DNA from: Sapientia aquatica
Lineage (GTDB): Bacteria; Pseudomonadota; Gammaproteobacteria; Burkholderiales; Burkholderiaceae_D
DNA length: 64,000 nucleotides
Assembly: GCF_004358105.1 (NCBI RefSeq)
Contig: NZ_SMYL01000004.1
Coordinates: 281,734-345,733, forward strand
Direction: 5' to 3'
The stretch's first letter is position 1. Each line of letters starts with the position of its first letter. The notes beneath the pieces are model-generated. The model was not told the origin of the DNA. It saw only the letters and a list, made by a program, of their open reading frames with translations, and did no database searches. Shown piece after piece: positions 32,954 to 42,132 of the stretch. A program made the position numbers and the translations under genes.

Positions 32954-34293
32954 CCGTTACGACTAATGCCAAGTCGATCCATGCGCCGATACAGCGCTTG
33001 ACGGCTTAAACCTAATTGCAGCGCCGCTTGCGAGACGATGCCTTGGGCATTTTTGAGCGCGCTTTCGATCATGGTGCGATCGAGTTCGGGCTCACCGAAT
33101 TCATTCATCTGCGTCGAAGGTTGAGGCAATCCCAAATCTTGCACGGTAATTTCTTCACCATGCGCCAACAAGCAGGCGCGTGTGATTTTATTTTTTAGCT
33201 CGCGCACATTGCCCGGCCAGTTATAGCGTTGCAGAGCCGCTTGGGCTAGCGGATGCAGCGTTTTTTGGCCATCTAAAAATTGTTGCGCCAGCGGCAAAAT
33301 ATCATCCGGACGTTCGGCTAAGGATGGCACGACTAACTCGATTAAATTCAAACGGTAGAGCAAGTCTTCCCGAAAACTCCCCGCCTTAATCATTTCGGGC
33401 AAATCGGCATTGGTGGCGCTGATGATGCGTACTTTTACTTGCTGTTCTTTGTTGGAGCCGAGCCGCGCGAAACGGCCTGTCTCCAAGACGCGCAATAATT
33501 TCATTTGGCCCGACAAAGGCAGGTTGCCGATTTCATCCAAAAATAAGGTGCCACCGTTGGCCGCTTCAAATTTGCCTTCGCGTGATTTGTTCGCGCCGGT
33601 ATACGCCCCTGCTTCGGCACCGAACAATTCCGCTTCAATTAATTCTGCTGGAATCGCGCCGCAGTTGAGCACCACAAAGGGGCCATCTTTGACACTGGAG
33701 TTGGCTTGGATAATTTCTGCGATGCGTTCTTTGCCCGAGCCATTCGGGCCGGTGATTAGGATCGGCACATTAGCGCGGGCGACTTGGCAAGCCATGCTTA
33801 ATAAGCGCTCAGACGCGCTGTCTTGCCAAACAAATTGGCGTAAATCGTATTTCTTTTCTAGCGTGCGTTTTTGTAACCGTTCGCGGATAACTTTGTGATG
33901 CAATACGCGACTGCTTTCACCGAGTTCCATCAAGTTTTGCACTGTGGTGATCAGGCGCTGGTCATCCCACGGCTTGGCGATGTAGTCGGCGGCGCCCGCT
34001 TTGATCAAACCGATGGCGGCATCCAAATGAGTCCACGCGGTCAATAAGATGACTGGCAAGTCGGGATACAGTTGTCGAATTTGCTCGAACAGTTGTATGC
34101 CTTCTTCGCCCGAAGTCGTCTCGGCGCTGAAGTTCATGTCTTGAATCACGAGATCAATCGGAGCAGATTGCAACACCGCCAAACCTTCTTCGGGTGAAGA
34201 GGCGGTGATGGTGCAGATTTCGTGCAGCGAGAACAGTACTTCTAGCGCAATTGCGACCGATTGGTTGTCGTCGATGATCAGTATATTTGCCAT
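32950..34293 (-). CDS. NtrC-family sigma-54 dependent response regulator
   Basis: 447 residues. Receiver domain with Asp8/Asp9 and phospho-acceptor Asp52 (VIQDMNF). AAA+ domain with Walker A GPNGSGKER and sigma-54 contact loop GAYTGA (Tyr instead of the common Phe, a natural variant). Further marks are Walker B GGTLFLDEIG and a Fis-type helix-turn-helix at the end (VSQAALQLGLSRQALYRRM). It likely activates sigma-54 promoters, possibly that of its own ABC transporter operon. I could not find a convincing -24/-12 element upstream of the ATPase gene. Confidence 0.94.
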   Translation of the reverse strand: MANILIIDDNQSVAIALEVLFSLHEICTITASSPEEGLAVLQSAPIDLVIQDMNFSAETTSGEEGIQLFEQIRQLYPDLPVILLTAWTHLDAAIGLIKAGAADYIAKPWDDQRLITTVQNLMELGESSRVLHHKVIRERLQKRTLEKKYDLRQFVWQDSASERLLSMACQVARANVPILITGPNGSGKERIAEIIQANSSVKDGPFVVLNCGAIPAELIEAELFGAEAGAYTGANKSREGKFEAANGGTLFLDEIGNLPLSGQMKLLRVLETGRFARLGSNKEQQVKVRIISATNADLPEMIKAGSFREDLLYRLNLIELVVPSLAERPDDILPLAQQFLDGQKTLHPLAQAALQRYNWPGNVRELKNKITRACLLAHGEEITVQDLGLPQPSTQMNEFGEPELDRTMIESALKNAQGIVSQAALQLGLSRQALYRRMDRLGISRNG

Positions 34294-34308
34294 GGAGCAA
34301 GGATAAAC

Positions 34309-35538
34309 TTATGCGCCATTAGTTGCAACAGATGGCGAGATAATCGAGGCGCGCCACGCGGGCACCAACACAGCGCCAATTCCCAAGGCAAAAAACACCG
34401 CAGCACCAAGCAACACGTAACTAATCGGCAATTTAGCGTACTCGCTGTAGTTTTGTAGCCATTCGTTCAAGCCAATCGCAATTACGCTGCCTAGCCCAAT
34501 GCCGATGCTGTTAAGCAGAATATTTTCAATCACAAACTGGCTAACAATATCGCGCTGACTCGCTCCCAAGGCACGGCGAATTCCAATTTGCTTGGTGCGT
34601 TGATTCACCCAAAACGTGGTCATACCGACGATACCGATCACAGTAATAAACAGCAACAGCACACAAACCGAGGACAGCAACCAAGTTAGTGTTACTGCTT
34701 CGCCGTAGTAGGTTCGGTGTTCTTCATTGACTGTGTCGATTTTGATATCGAGTGGACTTTGGACGGCTAACCGCAGCGCGGCCTCGACATTTTTCATCAC
34801 TTGTTGGCGCGCTTGCTCAGTGGTTCGAACGATAAATTTGGGGGCATTGGTAATGCTGTGGCGGGCAGTAAAAACGGCATAATTTTCAGAGTCTTTAAAC
34901 TGCACAAAAGGCATTTGAAATTGCTCGATAACGCCAACAATCTCTGTTTCAACTAACTGACCAGTCGTGCCCCACCACAGCTTTTTGCCGACATATGTGG
35001 TCGCATCGGGGAATAAAGCCCGCGCCAAGGCTTTGCTCAAAATAAGGTGCTGGGCGTATTCCAGTTTGTCGTCTTGCGCTTGGGTCTCTGCATCGCTCGG
35101 CACAAAATCACGCCCTTCCACCAAACGCAAACCCAGCACATCGATCAATGAACCAGAGGAAGAATAGGGCGTCACCGTGATGGCATTGGAGACTTGTTTG
35201 GACGTTTGTAAATAATAATAGTAGCCCTCACTAACAAACGGAATTTGCGAACTGTCGGAGAGCTTCAACACACCCGGCACTGCGGCAATGATCTGGCGGT
35301 AACGATTTTCTTGCTCGAGCGCTTGTTGGTCTGTGCTAGTTTCGGCGGAAGTAATCTGCAAATAGAACAGCCCATTTTCTTCGTTGATGCCGCTGACTTG
35401 ATGGGTTTTATCGTAATAAAAGCTAATGACACAAGCAGTGTTGAGCATAATCGCCAAGCTAATGGCGATTTGCAAAACTAGCAGCAAAGCGGGCGCTTTG
35501 TTACGCATCAAGACTGAGAAAACAGGGCGTATATCCAT
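34309..35538 (-). CDS. MacB/FtsX-type ABC transporter permease
   Basis: 409 residues. One N-terminal membrane segment (about 18-40), a periplasmic MacB_PCD domain (about 45-270), then three membrane segments ending in FALGIGAVLVPAWRA, the FtsX domain with the IGIRRALGASQRDIVSQF motif. It should pair with the permease at 35557-36888 and the ATPase. Such transporters work as mechanotransmitters, without moving substrate through the membrane channel. The gene is followed 16 bp on by the regulator gene. Confidence 0.9.
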   Translation of the reverse strand: MDIRPVFSVLMRNKAPALLLVLQIAISLAIMLNTACVISFYYDKTHQVSGINEENGLFYLQITSAETSTDQQALEQENRYRQIIAAVPGVLKLSDSSQIPFVSEGYYYYLQTSKQVSNAITVTPYSSSGSLIDVLGLRLVEGRDFVPSDAETQAQDDKLEYAQHLILSKALARALFPDATTYVGKKLWWGTTGQLVETEIVGVIEQFQMPFVQFKDSENYAVFTARHSITNAPKFIVRTTEQARQQVMKNVEAALRLAVQSPLDIKIDTVNEEHRTYYGEAVTLTWLLSSVCVLLLFITVIGIVGMTTFWVNQRTKQIGIRRALGASQRDIVSQFVIENILLNSIGIGLGSVIAIGLNEWLQNYSEYAKLPISYVLLGAAVFFALGIGAVLVPAWRASIISPSVATNGA

Positions 35539-35556
35539 GGTGGTGTTCTAAACGCC

Positions 35557-36888
35557 TTATTGGGATTTGAGTTGAATAGCCGGCGTGATCTGGCAGGCAC
35601 GCCAAATGGGAAATAACCCCGCCAAGACGCTCGCCAACACCGAGAATGCAAACGCAATCAATAGCATCTGCACGTCCATGTGCGCCACGACCATGAATTG
35701 TTTGGTCTGCTGCGAAATAATCCACAGCGCGCTATAACTCAATACCACGCCGAGCAAGCCACCGGCTAGGCCAATGACCAAGGTCTCGATGAGGAATTGG
35801 CTAAAGATATCCAACTTCGACGCACCCAAAGCACGGCGCACGCCAACTTCAGTAGAGCGAGAAGAAAATTTAGCCAACAGCAAACCTATTGTATTGACCG
35901 TGCACAAGGCTAAAAAAGCAAACGATAATCCGGTAGAAATTTTGTAGCTGCTATCGACCAAATCTAAATAATCCAACCATTGCATTACGTTGAGTAGTTT
36001 ATTTTCGGCCCGCCGCTGAAAGCGCCCGTGCTGCTGTTCCTGCGCGGTGTATTCGTTGATCTGTGCTTTTAGCTGCGCTATTTTTTGAGTTGATTCTACT
36101 TCAAACCAAAATTGAATCCACGTACAGCTGGTACTTAACCAACCGTCAAAACCAGCTTCGGGTACGGTGCCACTGCAATCAAAAAAACCAGCGAAGGGAT
36201 CAATGCGATTGGCGATCGCGGTTTGGAAAGGAATGTATATCTGATCTTCGCCGGTGAATTCATCGTCATTGAGCAGCACATTGGTGTAGCGCGGCACGGG
36301 ATTCCATTTTCCGACGACGCCCACGATGCGGTATTCGTCGGAACCAAGCTGAATTACTTTTCCCACTGGACTTTGCGGTCCGACTAATTTGCTCGCCGTT
36401 TGGGAATTGATAACGACCACCTTAGCGCGGTTTTTTTCGTCCTCAGCGCTCCACGCTGCGCCGAATGCAAATGGCACATCAAACATCGCAAAATAACTAT
36501 TCGTGGTCGCAATCCCGTCAACGGTGATTAATTCCGTAGCGGCGTTGTTGCCGATCGGATGAAACTGTAGGCCGCGCCGAATCGTATAGATTGCGGTTCT
36601 ATTCGCGGCCCAATGACTGTCTAAAAAATTGACGCTATCGCGGTAATTGAGCAGATGAGAACCAGTGCGATCCGCTGGGATGTATTTGCTTGGATCGCTA
36701 TTGTCGATAATGGGAACGAGCAGGCGCTCACTTTTTTGCGGAATCGGGTCTTGCGACATCATACGCAGAATAGTTAGCGTTGAAATACTTGCGGCAATAC
36801 CGACCGCCAAGGTCAGCACCATCAATGCCGTCAACACCGGATTGCGGCGTAGATTATGTAAGCCGATCTTAAAATAATAGAAAAACAT
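35557..36888 (-). CDS. MacB/FtsX-type ABC transporter permease
   Basis: 443 residues, the same layout as its neighbour: N-terminal membrane segment (17-40), MacB_PCD periplasmic domain, and an FtsX domain with VGVRRALGASKLDIFSQFLIET and a final AGLFPIWRACQITP. The two permeases are diverged paralogues and would form a heterodimer. There is no MacA-like membrane fusion gene in the operon, so the pump may use a shared one or act in another way. It starts 9 bp after the ATPase stop. Confidence 0.9.
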   Translation of the reverse strand: MFFYYFKIGLHNLRRNPVLTALMVLTLAVGIAASISTLTILRMMSQDPIPQKSERLLVPIIDNSDPSKYIPADRTGSHLLNYRDSVNFLDSHWAANRTAIYTIRRGLQFHPIGNNAATELITVDGIATTNSYFAMFDVPFAFGAAWSAEDEKNRAKVVVINSQTASKLVGPQSPVGKVIQLGSDEYRIVGVVGKWNPVPRYTNVLLNDDEFTGEDQIYIPFQTAIANRIDPFAGFFDCSGTVPEAGFDGWLSTSCTWIQFWFEVESTQKIAQLKAQINEYTAQEQQHGRFQRRAENKLLNVMQWLDYLDLVDSSYKISTGLSFAFLALCTVNTIGLLLAKFSSRSTEVGVRRALGASKLDIFSQFLIETLVIGLAGGLLGVVLSYSALWIISQQTKQFMVVAHMDVQMLLIAFAFSVLASVLAGLFPIWRACQITPAIQLKSQ

Positions 36889-36896
36889 TGACCGCC

Positions 36897-37592
36897 TTAG
36901 CCTGCAACCAAGGAAGAATGACGGCGCACCAAATCGCTAACTTGACCATCAACAATGTGCACATTGCGCTGGCTACGCAGCGCTAATTCGGGATCGTGGG
37001 TCACCATCAAAATCGTGGTGCCTGCTTGATTAATTTTCTCCAACAATTCCATCACGGTGCGCGCCATTTGCGTATCCAGATTGCCAGTTGGCTCATCGGC
37101 TAATAACAAACGCGGCGAGCCAGCCAAGGCACGCGCAATCGCCACACGTTGCTGCTGACCACCGGATAATTCAGAGGGAAAATGCGCCTTGCGCGCGGTC
37201 AAACCTACTTGCGCTAAAACGTGATCAATACGTTCTTTGCGCTCGGCGCGGGAAAAGCCACGATAGCGCAGCGGTACGTCAACGTTTTCAAAAACGGTTA
37301 GATCGGGAATGAGATTGAAGCCTTGAAAAATAAAACCCAGCTTCTCATTACGCAGACGCGAACGTTCTTTGTCACTCAATTGCCCGACATTGACGCCGTC
37401 GAGTAAATATTCGCCGCTCGAGGATTCTTCTAACAATCCCGCAATCGAGAGAAAGCTGGTTTTGCCCGAGCCGGATGGGCCAGTCACCGTGACAAATTCG
37501 CCTTCTTTAACGTGAATAGCAAAGTCGCGCAGCGCATGCGTTTCTATCATGTGCGCGCGATACACTTTGCTGATATTTTTCATTCTAACCAT
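36897..37592 (-). CDS. MacB/LolD-type ABC transporter ATP-binding protein
   Basis: Start taken at 37592 ([13 protein letters not shown]), giving 231 residues; a longer frame from 37640 adds a tail with no family match, and an ATG at 37583 is also possible. Walker [11 protein letters not shown]-loop [12 protein letters not shown], signature [15 protein letters not shown], Walker [13 protein letters not shown] and H-loop VTHDPELA are intact. First gene of the operon ATPase-permease-permease-regulator-kinase. In related operons the substrate is an antimicrobial peptide or other envelope-active compound; nothing here names it. Confidence 0.93.
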   Translation of the reverse strand: MVRMKNISKVYRAHMIETHALRDFAIHVKEGEFVTVTGPSGSGKTSFLSIAGLLEESSSGEYLLDGVNVGQLSDKERSRLRNEKLGFIFQGFNLIPDLTVFENVDVPLRYRGFSRAERKERIDHVLAQVGLTARKAHFPSELSGGQQQRVAIARALAGSPRLLLADEPTGNLDTQMARTVMELLEKINQAGTTILMVTHDPELALRSQRNVHIVDGQVSDLVRRHSSLVAG

Positions 37593-37766
37593 CGGTCTTA
37601 TTCTTTTTGTTGAACGTGGATTTTGCCGTAACCAGACCATTACGCGGCAACTACTATATTAGTGCAGGCGGGCGAGGAATTGAAACCGCTTTTTACGTTT
37701 CCGAACAACTTATTTTGCCATTTAAGCTGGCGCAAAGCCGGCGAGTTTCCAAACCAGCAGAATGCA

Positions 37767-37792
37767 AAAGACGCAACCGAGGCTGCGTCTTT
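37767..37792. terminator. Rho-independent terminator
   Basis: AAAGACGCA (37767-37775) and TGCGTCTTT (37784-37792) pair over 9 bp with an 8-nt loop. On the minus strand it ends TCTTTTGCATT. It lies 55 bp after the stop of the gene at 37847-38236 and insulates the ABC operon downstream. Confidence 0.8.
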
Positions 37793-37846
37793 ATTCCATT
37801 GCTAGGTTGCGCCCTAGGCGCGCACTGCGTCTGACGTATCTGGCCA

Positions 37847-38236
37847 CTACATAATGACGATTTTTAACTTGGTGTCTTTGTTATCGACGCTACGCATCGA
37901 GTTAGCCGCTGGCGTCAATGTTTCCTTGGTGGACAGCTCGCGCTTTTTGTCTTGCGCATCTTTGCTGGCCGTGCCTGAGGCGGCTGTCGCCGATTCGGTG
38001 CGTGGTGCAGTGGCCGAATTCGCTGGATTGACTGGTTCAGTTTGGACTAAGGCGACTTCGATCAACGAGCCAATATTCATCATAAAAATGTCGTGTGCAA
38101 ATACATTGCTTGAGCCAACGGCAGCCAACACCAAGGCTAACTTTAGCAATTGTTTGCTCAACAAATTAGGTGCCCGTTGAGTGAATTGAGCAGGTTGTGC
38201 GGCAAATTGAGCTGATACGGTTGGAGTCAGACGCAT
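37847..38236 (-). CDS. Secreted low-complexity protein, unknown
   Basis: Start taken at the ATG at 38236, preceded by GGAA at 8 nt; upstream in-frame starts to 38407 give a cysteine-rich leader without support. 129 residues: basic N-terminus, a hydrophobic segment ending VGSSNVFAHD (signal peptide), then an Ala/Ser/Thr/Lys-rich tail and a C-terminal KLKIVIM. No family recognised. Followed by a clear terminator. Divergent from the TPR lipoprotein gene. Confidence 0.5.
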   Translation of the reverse strand: MRLTPTVSAQFAAQPAQFTQRAPNLLSKQLLKLALVLAAVGSSNVFAHDIFMMNIGSLIEVALVQTEPVNPANSATAPRTESATAASGTASKDAQDKKRELSTKETLTPAANSMRSVDNKDTKLKIVIM

Positions 38237-38538
38237 GGCAAATTCCGGTAAATAACAAGATACCAGCAATAATGCACAAACCGTGCCACAAGATAAGTAA
38301 CTGATTTTAAAAGAAATGTTAAATCCGAAATTGTCCGATCTGTCCGATGTGTCCGCTAATCCACGCAACCCAAATCGTATGCGCGTGAGAGCAGCGTGAT
38401 AGATCAAACAACGTTGTTACAGTAGCTTGCGGGTCAACACGGCGAAACCGCAGATAGCGATGTAAAACTGTTCGGTTAAGGAATACACTTAGCCTCTATT
38501 GTTGGTGCCGTTTCAGTCTAAACAGTGGTAAGGAGACA
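38237..38538. promoter_or_regulatory. Divergent promoter region with heptamer repeats
   Basis: About 300 bp. TGTCCG(A/C) occurs three times at exactly 9-bp spacing (38332, 38341, 38350). Such regular short direct repeats suggest a regulator that binds side by side. A ribosome site AAGGAG lies just before the ATG at 38539. Confidence 0.4.
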
Positions 38539-39741
38539 ATGATGCGAACATTTACTGCATTGATGGCGATCGTGGCCTTAAGCTCGTGTTTGCTCAGCGG
38601 CTGCGCCACAAGTGTTGCCACCGGATCAGCGAGCAAGCCAAATTTGCCTGTGCCTTGGCGCGATGACAGCTTTGCTTACGCGCCAGAATTGGTCAGGTTG
38701 AAACAAGCTGATTTGTTTGTGTTGCCACCCGATTTACAAGAAAAAATTGTCGGCAGTGTGCAAGCAGGTAGTCCGACTAGCGCGCGGCTCAAGCAAATGA
38801 TGGTCGTCTTGTTTGGCAAGGATTTACTGATTTATCCCTACGCGTCCGGACACTCCACGGCCGTGGCACAAACCTGGAATAACAAGCGCGGCGATTGCAT
38901 TTCCATCACCATGTTGGCCTACGCGGTGGCCAAGGAAATGAATATCGACGCGCAAATGCAAGAAGTCTATACACCGACCTTATTCGATCGGCGCAATCAC
39001 ATTGATTTCATCAACGGTCATGTCAATTTATTGGTAAAGAATTCCACCGAATTTGAAATCACCAATAAAACGCTTAGCGCACACGATTTTGTGATCGATT
39101 TTGAGCCTGAGCAAAAGGTGTTTCTTGAAGGAACAGCGCTGAGTGAAGCTGCTATTGCAGCGCGTTTTTATAATAATCTCGGCGCGGAATATTTAGCCAA
39201 CAACCAAACCGCACTGGCTTATGCTTACTTTAAACAGGCAGTCTTGACCGACCCTAGGTTTGAAAAAAGCTACACCAATCTGGCGCAGCTGTACAAATCA
39301 AGGCAGCTTCTTGCCGATGCCGAAAACATGTTGCTCTACGCACTGTCGATTGCGCCCAAATCCGAGACCACGCTGCATTCCTTGATGGAGTTGATGGCAG
39401 AACAAAAGCGCACAAGCGAACAACAATACTACGCAACGCTCCTACAAGAATCGCAGAAAAATGATCCGTATTATTGGCTGGCGATGGGGATAGATCAACT
39501 CAAGCAACAACGCTACAAGGATGCTATCGCGTCGTTAAAACAGGCCAAGCAAATGACCCATGGCTTTGATGAAGTCCATGCCAATCTGGCGCTAGCATAT
39601 TGGCGTGATCAACAGCCTGAAAAGGCAAGAGAAGAATTGGCTATCCTGGCGGAACTACAACCAGGAAGCCAACGAGTTAGTGCGTTAAATGCGAAATTTC
39701 AAACACCCGCTAAGGTTACCGACGCTGCCACCGCTAAATAA
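38539..39741 (+). CDS. TPR lipoprotein with transglutaminase-like segment
   Basis: 400 residues, preceded by AAGGAG. Lipobox LLSGC puts the lipidated Cys at 22 (a second ATG follows the first directly). Residues 90-200 resemble a transglutaminase/protease-like core, with Cys120 in TWNNKRGDCISITM and a His in INGHVNLLV. TPR repeats fill residues 205-385. The W..KRGDC pattern suggests a cysteine peptidase or transglutaminase-type site, but I cannot confirm the full triad. It is probably on the outer membrane's inner face. No operon partner. Confidence 0.8.
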   Translation: MMRTFTALMAIVALSSCLLSGCATSVATGSASKPNLPVPWRDDSFAYAPELVRLKQADLFVLPPDLQEKIVGSVQAGSPTSARLKQMMVVLFGKDLLIYPYASGHSTAVAQTWNNKRGDCISITMLAYAVAKEMNIDAQMQEVYTPTLFDRRNHIDFINGHVNLLVKNSTEFEITNKTLSAHDFVIDFEPEQKVFLEGTALSEAAIAARFYNNLGAEYLANNQTALAYAYFKQAVLTDPRFEKSYTNLAQLYKSRQLLADAENMLLYALSIAPKSETTLHSLMELMAEQKRTSEQQYYATLLQESQKNDPYYWLAMGIDQLKQQRYKDAIASLKQAKQMTHGFDEVHANLALAYWRDQQPEKAREELAILAELQPGSQRVSALNAKFQTPAKVTDAATAK

Positions 39742-39769
39742 TTCGTGCTTGGTTGACTGAGGCTTTAGC

Positions 39770-39805
39770 GGCCTACTTGGTGGCCTAATTATTGGCCTAC
39801 TTAGT
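39770..39805. repeat. Three 12-bp tandem repeats
   Basis: GGCCTACTTGGT, GGCCTAATTATT and GGCCTACTTAGT lie head to tail between the convergent TPR lipoprotein and ggt genes. The GGCC cores could form small stems, and a T-run follows (39808-39813), so this may help termination. Confidence 0.5.
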
Positions 39806-39841
39806 AATTTTTTAGTGATTTTTCAGAGCCATTTTAGCGAC

Positions 39842-41566
39842 TCAATATCCAGCCGCTAAACCGGTATTTCGACGTGGATCATTGGCACCGTAGAACTTGT
39901 TATTCGCTACCGGCTGACCGCCCAAAGAAGGCGCGCCGACTAGAATGGCAGCGATATGATTCGCTGGTTGCGCTTGGGCCAAATGATGTCCCATGCCCAC
40001 CAAAATCGCCCGTGTATCGGGGCTTAAGCCAAAGTTTTCGACATAGGTTACATCCGGCATCCACTGCTGATGGAAACGCGGCGCATCGACCGCTTCTTGA
40101 ATATCCATGCCGTAATCAATCACGTTGATCAAGGTATGCAATACCGTGGTCGGAATACGGCTGCCGCCGGGCGTGCCGGTGACCATGACGAGTTTATTGT
40201 CGCGCAAAACAATCGTTGGGCTCATCGAACTCAAAGGACGTTTGCCCGGCGCAATGGCATTCGCTTCGCCTTGCACTAAACCATACATATTGGATGCACC
40301 GACTTTGGACGTGAAGTCATCCATCTCATCGTTTAACAACACGCCGGTTTTTGCCGCTGTTACGTGCGCGCCAAACCAGTTATTGAGCGTATAAGTGACA
40401 GACACGGCATTGCCGTCTTTATCAACGATGGAATAGTGCGTTGTGTTGCTGCCTTCGTGCGGCGCAGTGCCGATTTTGAGTTCACTGGAAACGCCGGCTT
40501 TTTCTTGGCTGATACTGTCGCGGATTTTAGCGGCGTAGTTTTTATCGATTAAATGCGCGACCGGATTTTTCACAAAATCAGGATCGCCTAAATAACTGTT
40601 GCGGTCTATATACGCATGGCGCATCGCTTCGATTTGAACATGCACACCTTTCGCAGCACGGAAGCCCCATTCTTTTAGCGGGTAGCCTTCGAGGATGTTC
40701 AGGACTTCACAGATCACCACACCACCAGAACTTGGCGGCGGCGCAGACACGATTTGGTAGCCACGGTAATTGCATTCCAAGGGCGCTAATTCACGCGCTG
40801 TGTATTGATCTAAATCGGCTTGGGTAATGATGCCTTTGTTGCGCTGGCTCGATTCCACAATCGCGCGGCCCACAGCGCCTTGGTAAAAGCCTTTGCTACC
40901 TTGCTGGCTGACCGCGGTTAATGTTGCCGCCAAATCTTTTTGTACTAATTTTTCACCCGCTTTGTATGGCTGACCTTTGTTTAAAAATATCGCTGCGGTC
41001 GGCGCGTCTTTTTTAAATCCTTCGGTACCTGCTTCAAGCATCTCCACATCGCCTTGGCGCAGCACGTAACCTTCTTTGGCTAAACGAATAGCCGGTGCGA
41101 TCAACTCAGCGCGTTTTAGTTTGCCGTATTTATTCAATGCCAATTCCATCCCCGCCACCGTGCCCGGCACCGCAACGGCCAGATGGCCCATTTCACTCAA
41201 GCCAGGAATCACATTGCCGTTGGCGTCCAAATACATATTGGCGCTTGCAGCGAGTGGAGCTTTCTCACGAAAATCAACAAACGTTTTGCGCCCATCGGCC
41301 AAGGTAATCGTCATGAATCCGCCACCGCCCAAATTACCGGCTGCGGGATAGACAACGGCTAAGGCGTAGCCAACCGCCACGGCTGCATCAACTGCATTAC
41401 CGCCTTTTTTAAGCACATCGACACCGACTTGCGTGGCTAAATGTTGCGCGGTCACGACCATGCCATGTTCAGCGGCAACTGGCGCGACTGAGGCTGCTTG
41501 CGCCAAAACGCTGGCAGAAATTCCGAACACAAATACACTGAGTTGACGTTTGAGAGACAAATTCAT
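39842..41566 (-). CDS. ggt: Gamma-glutamyltransferase
   Basis: Start taken at 41566 (MNLSLKRQLSVFVFGISASVLAQA, a signal peptide); an in-frame start at 41602 would add 12 residues. 574 residues. N-terminal NTN-hydrolase fold, then the autoprocessing site in GSNTTHYSIVDKDGNAVS, with Thr375 becoming the nucleophile of the small subunit. GNLGGGGFMTI and the C-terminal GTPGGSRIPTTV are family marks. It cleaves and transfers gamma-glutamyl groups from glutathione in the periplasm. Convergent with the TPR lipoprotein; no operon. Confidence 0.94.
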   Translation of the reverse strand: MNLSLKRQLSVFVFGISASVLAQAASVAPVAAEHGMVVTAQHLATQVGVDVLKKGGNAVDAAVAVGYALAVVYPAAGNLGGGGFMTITLADGRKTFVDFREKAPLAASANMYLDANGNVIPGLSEMGHLAVAVPGTVAGMELALNKYGKLKRAELIAPAIRLAKEGYVLRQGDVEMLEAGTEGFKKDAPTAAIFLNKGQPYKAGEKLVQKDLAATLTAVSQQGSKGFYQGAVGRAIVESSQRNKGIITQADLDQYTARELAPLECNYRGYQIVSAPPPSSGGVVICEVLNILEGYPLKEWGFRAAKGVHVQIEAMRHAYIDRNSYLGDPDFVKNPVAHLIDKNYAAKIRDSISQEKAGVSSELKIGTAPHEGSNTTHYSIVDKDGNAVSVTYTLNNWFGAHVTAAKTGVLLNDEMDDFTSKVGASNMYGLVQGEANAIAPGKRPLSSMSPTIVLRDNKLVMVTGTPGGSRIPTTVLHTLINVIDYGMDIQEAVDAPRFHQQWMPDVTYVENFGLSPDTRAILVGMGHHLAQAQPANHIAAILVGAPSLGGQPVANNKFYGANDPRRNTGLAAGY

Positions 41567-41748
41567 GGATAGCACTTTCAAGAAACGTAAGGAAGATGGC
41601 ATTCAACGGAAAGATTGCGACGAGTAGTCTAACTGAATTGCGTAACGAAGGAGGATAGACAAGAAGCTGCTGTTAATCAAAGCATAAAACTGAATAAGCA
41701 TGATCAACATCAGCGGATTCCCATCCTCAGCATAAGGAGCATATGAGC

Positions 41749-42015
41749 TTAGATTCGTTCCATCTCTTCGGGATCGAGCGCAATAATGTGCGTTTGCAGA
41801 TTGCCAGCCTCGTCATGCCATTCTTTGCTGACCCACGGTTGGCCGAATTCATCAATGCCGTAAATTTTGAAAAACTGACCAATCATGGATTCGATTAAGG
41901 GCTGTTCGTCTTCGGGGAAGTTATCAATGAATTCTTGATTAAGTGAGACGATACGAACGATATCGCCGACGGTCACTGGTTTACCGTGGCAATCAATTAA
42001 TTTGGAATCTTGCAT
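41749..42015 (-). CDS. Small acidic protein, unknown
   Basis: Start taken at the ATG at 42015 (MQDSKLIDCHGKPV), with GAG 9 nt upstream; a longer frame to 42063 lacks support. 88 residues, acidic, no signal or membrane segment. The opening LIDCHGKPVTVGDIVRIVSL looks like a small beta-barrel fold and IDEFGQPWVSKEWHDEAG suggests a compact domain. I recognise no family. It stands alone between ggt and the HDOD gene, both on the same strand. Confidence 0.55.
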   Translation of the reverse strand: MQDSKLIDCHGKPVTVGDIVRIVSLNQEFIDNFPEDEQPLIESMIGQFFKIYGIDEFGQPWVSKEWHDEAGNLQTHIIALDPEEMERI

Positions 42016-42132
42016 AGGGATAGGCTCTTTCAAATGGTCTTCAGCGGGCAATCGATTCCGCACAAGCCGCCATGATACTAGATCGATGCCCTAAGCCGAA
42101 CAGAAGGTATGCACAGATTCGTCATTGGAACC

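Noticed and set aside
37593..37766. Sigma-54 promoter upstream of the ABC ATPase gene
   Set aside because: GG-N10-GC spacings exist by chance (for example near 37725-37750 on the minus strand) but the flanking bases do not match the -24/-12 consensus.
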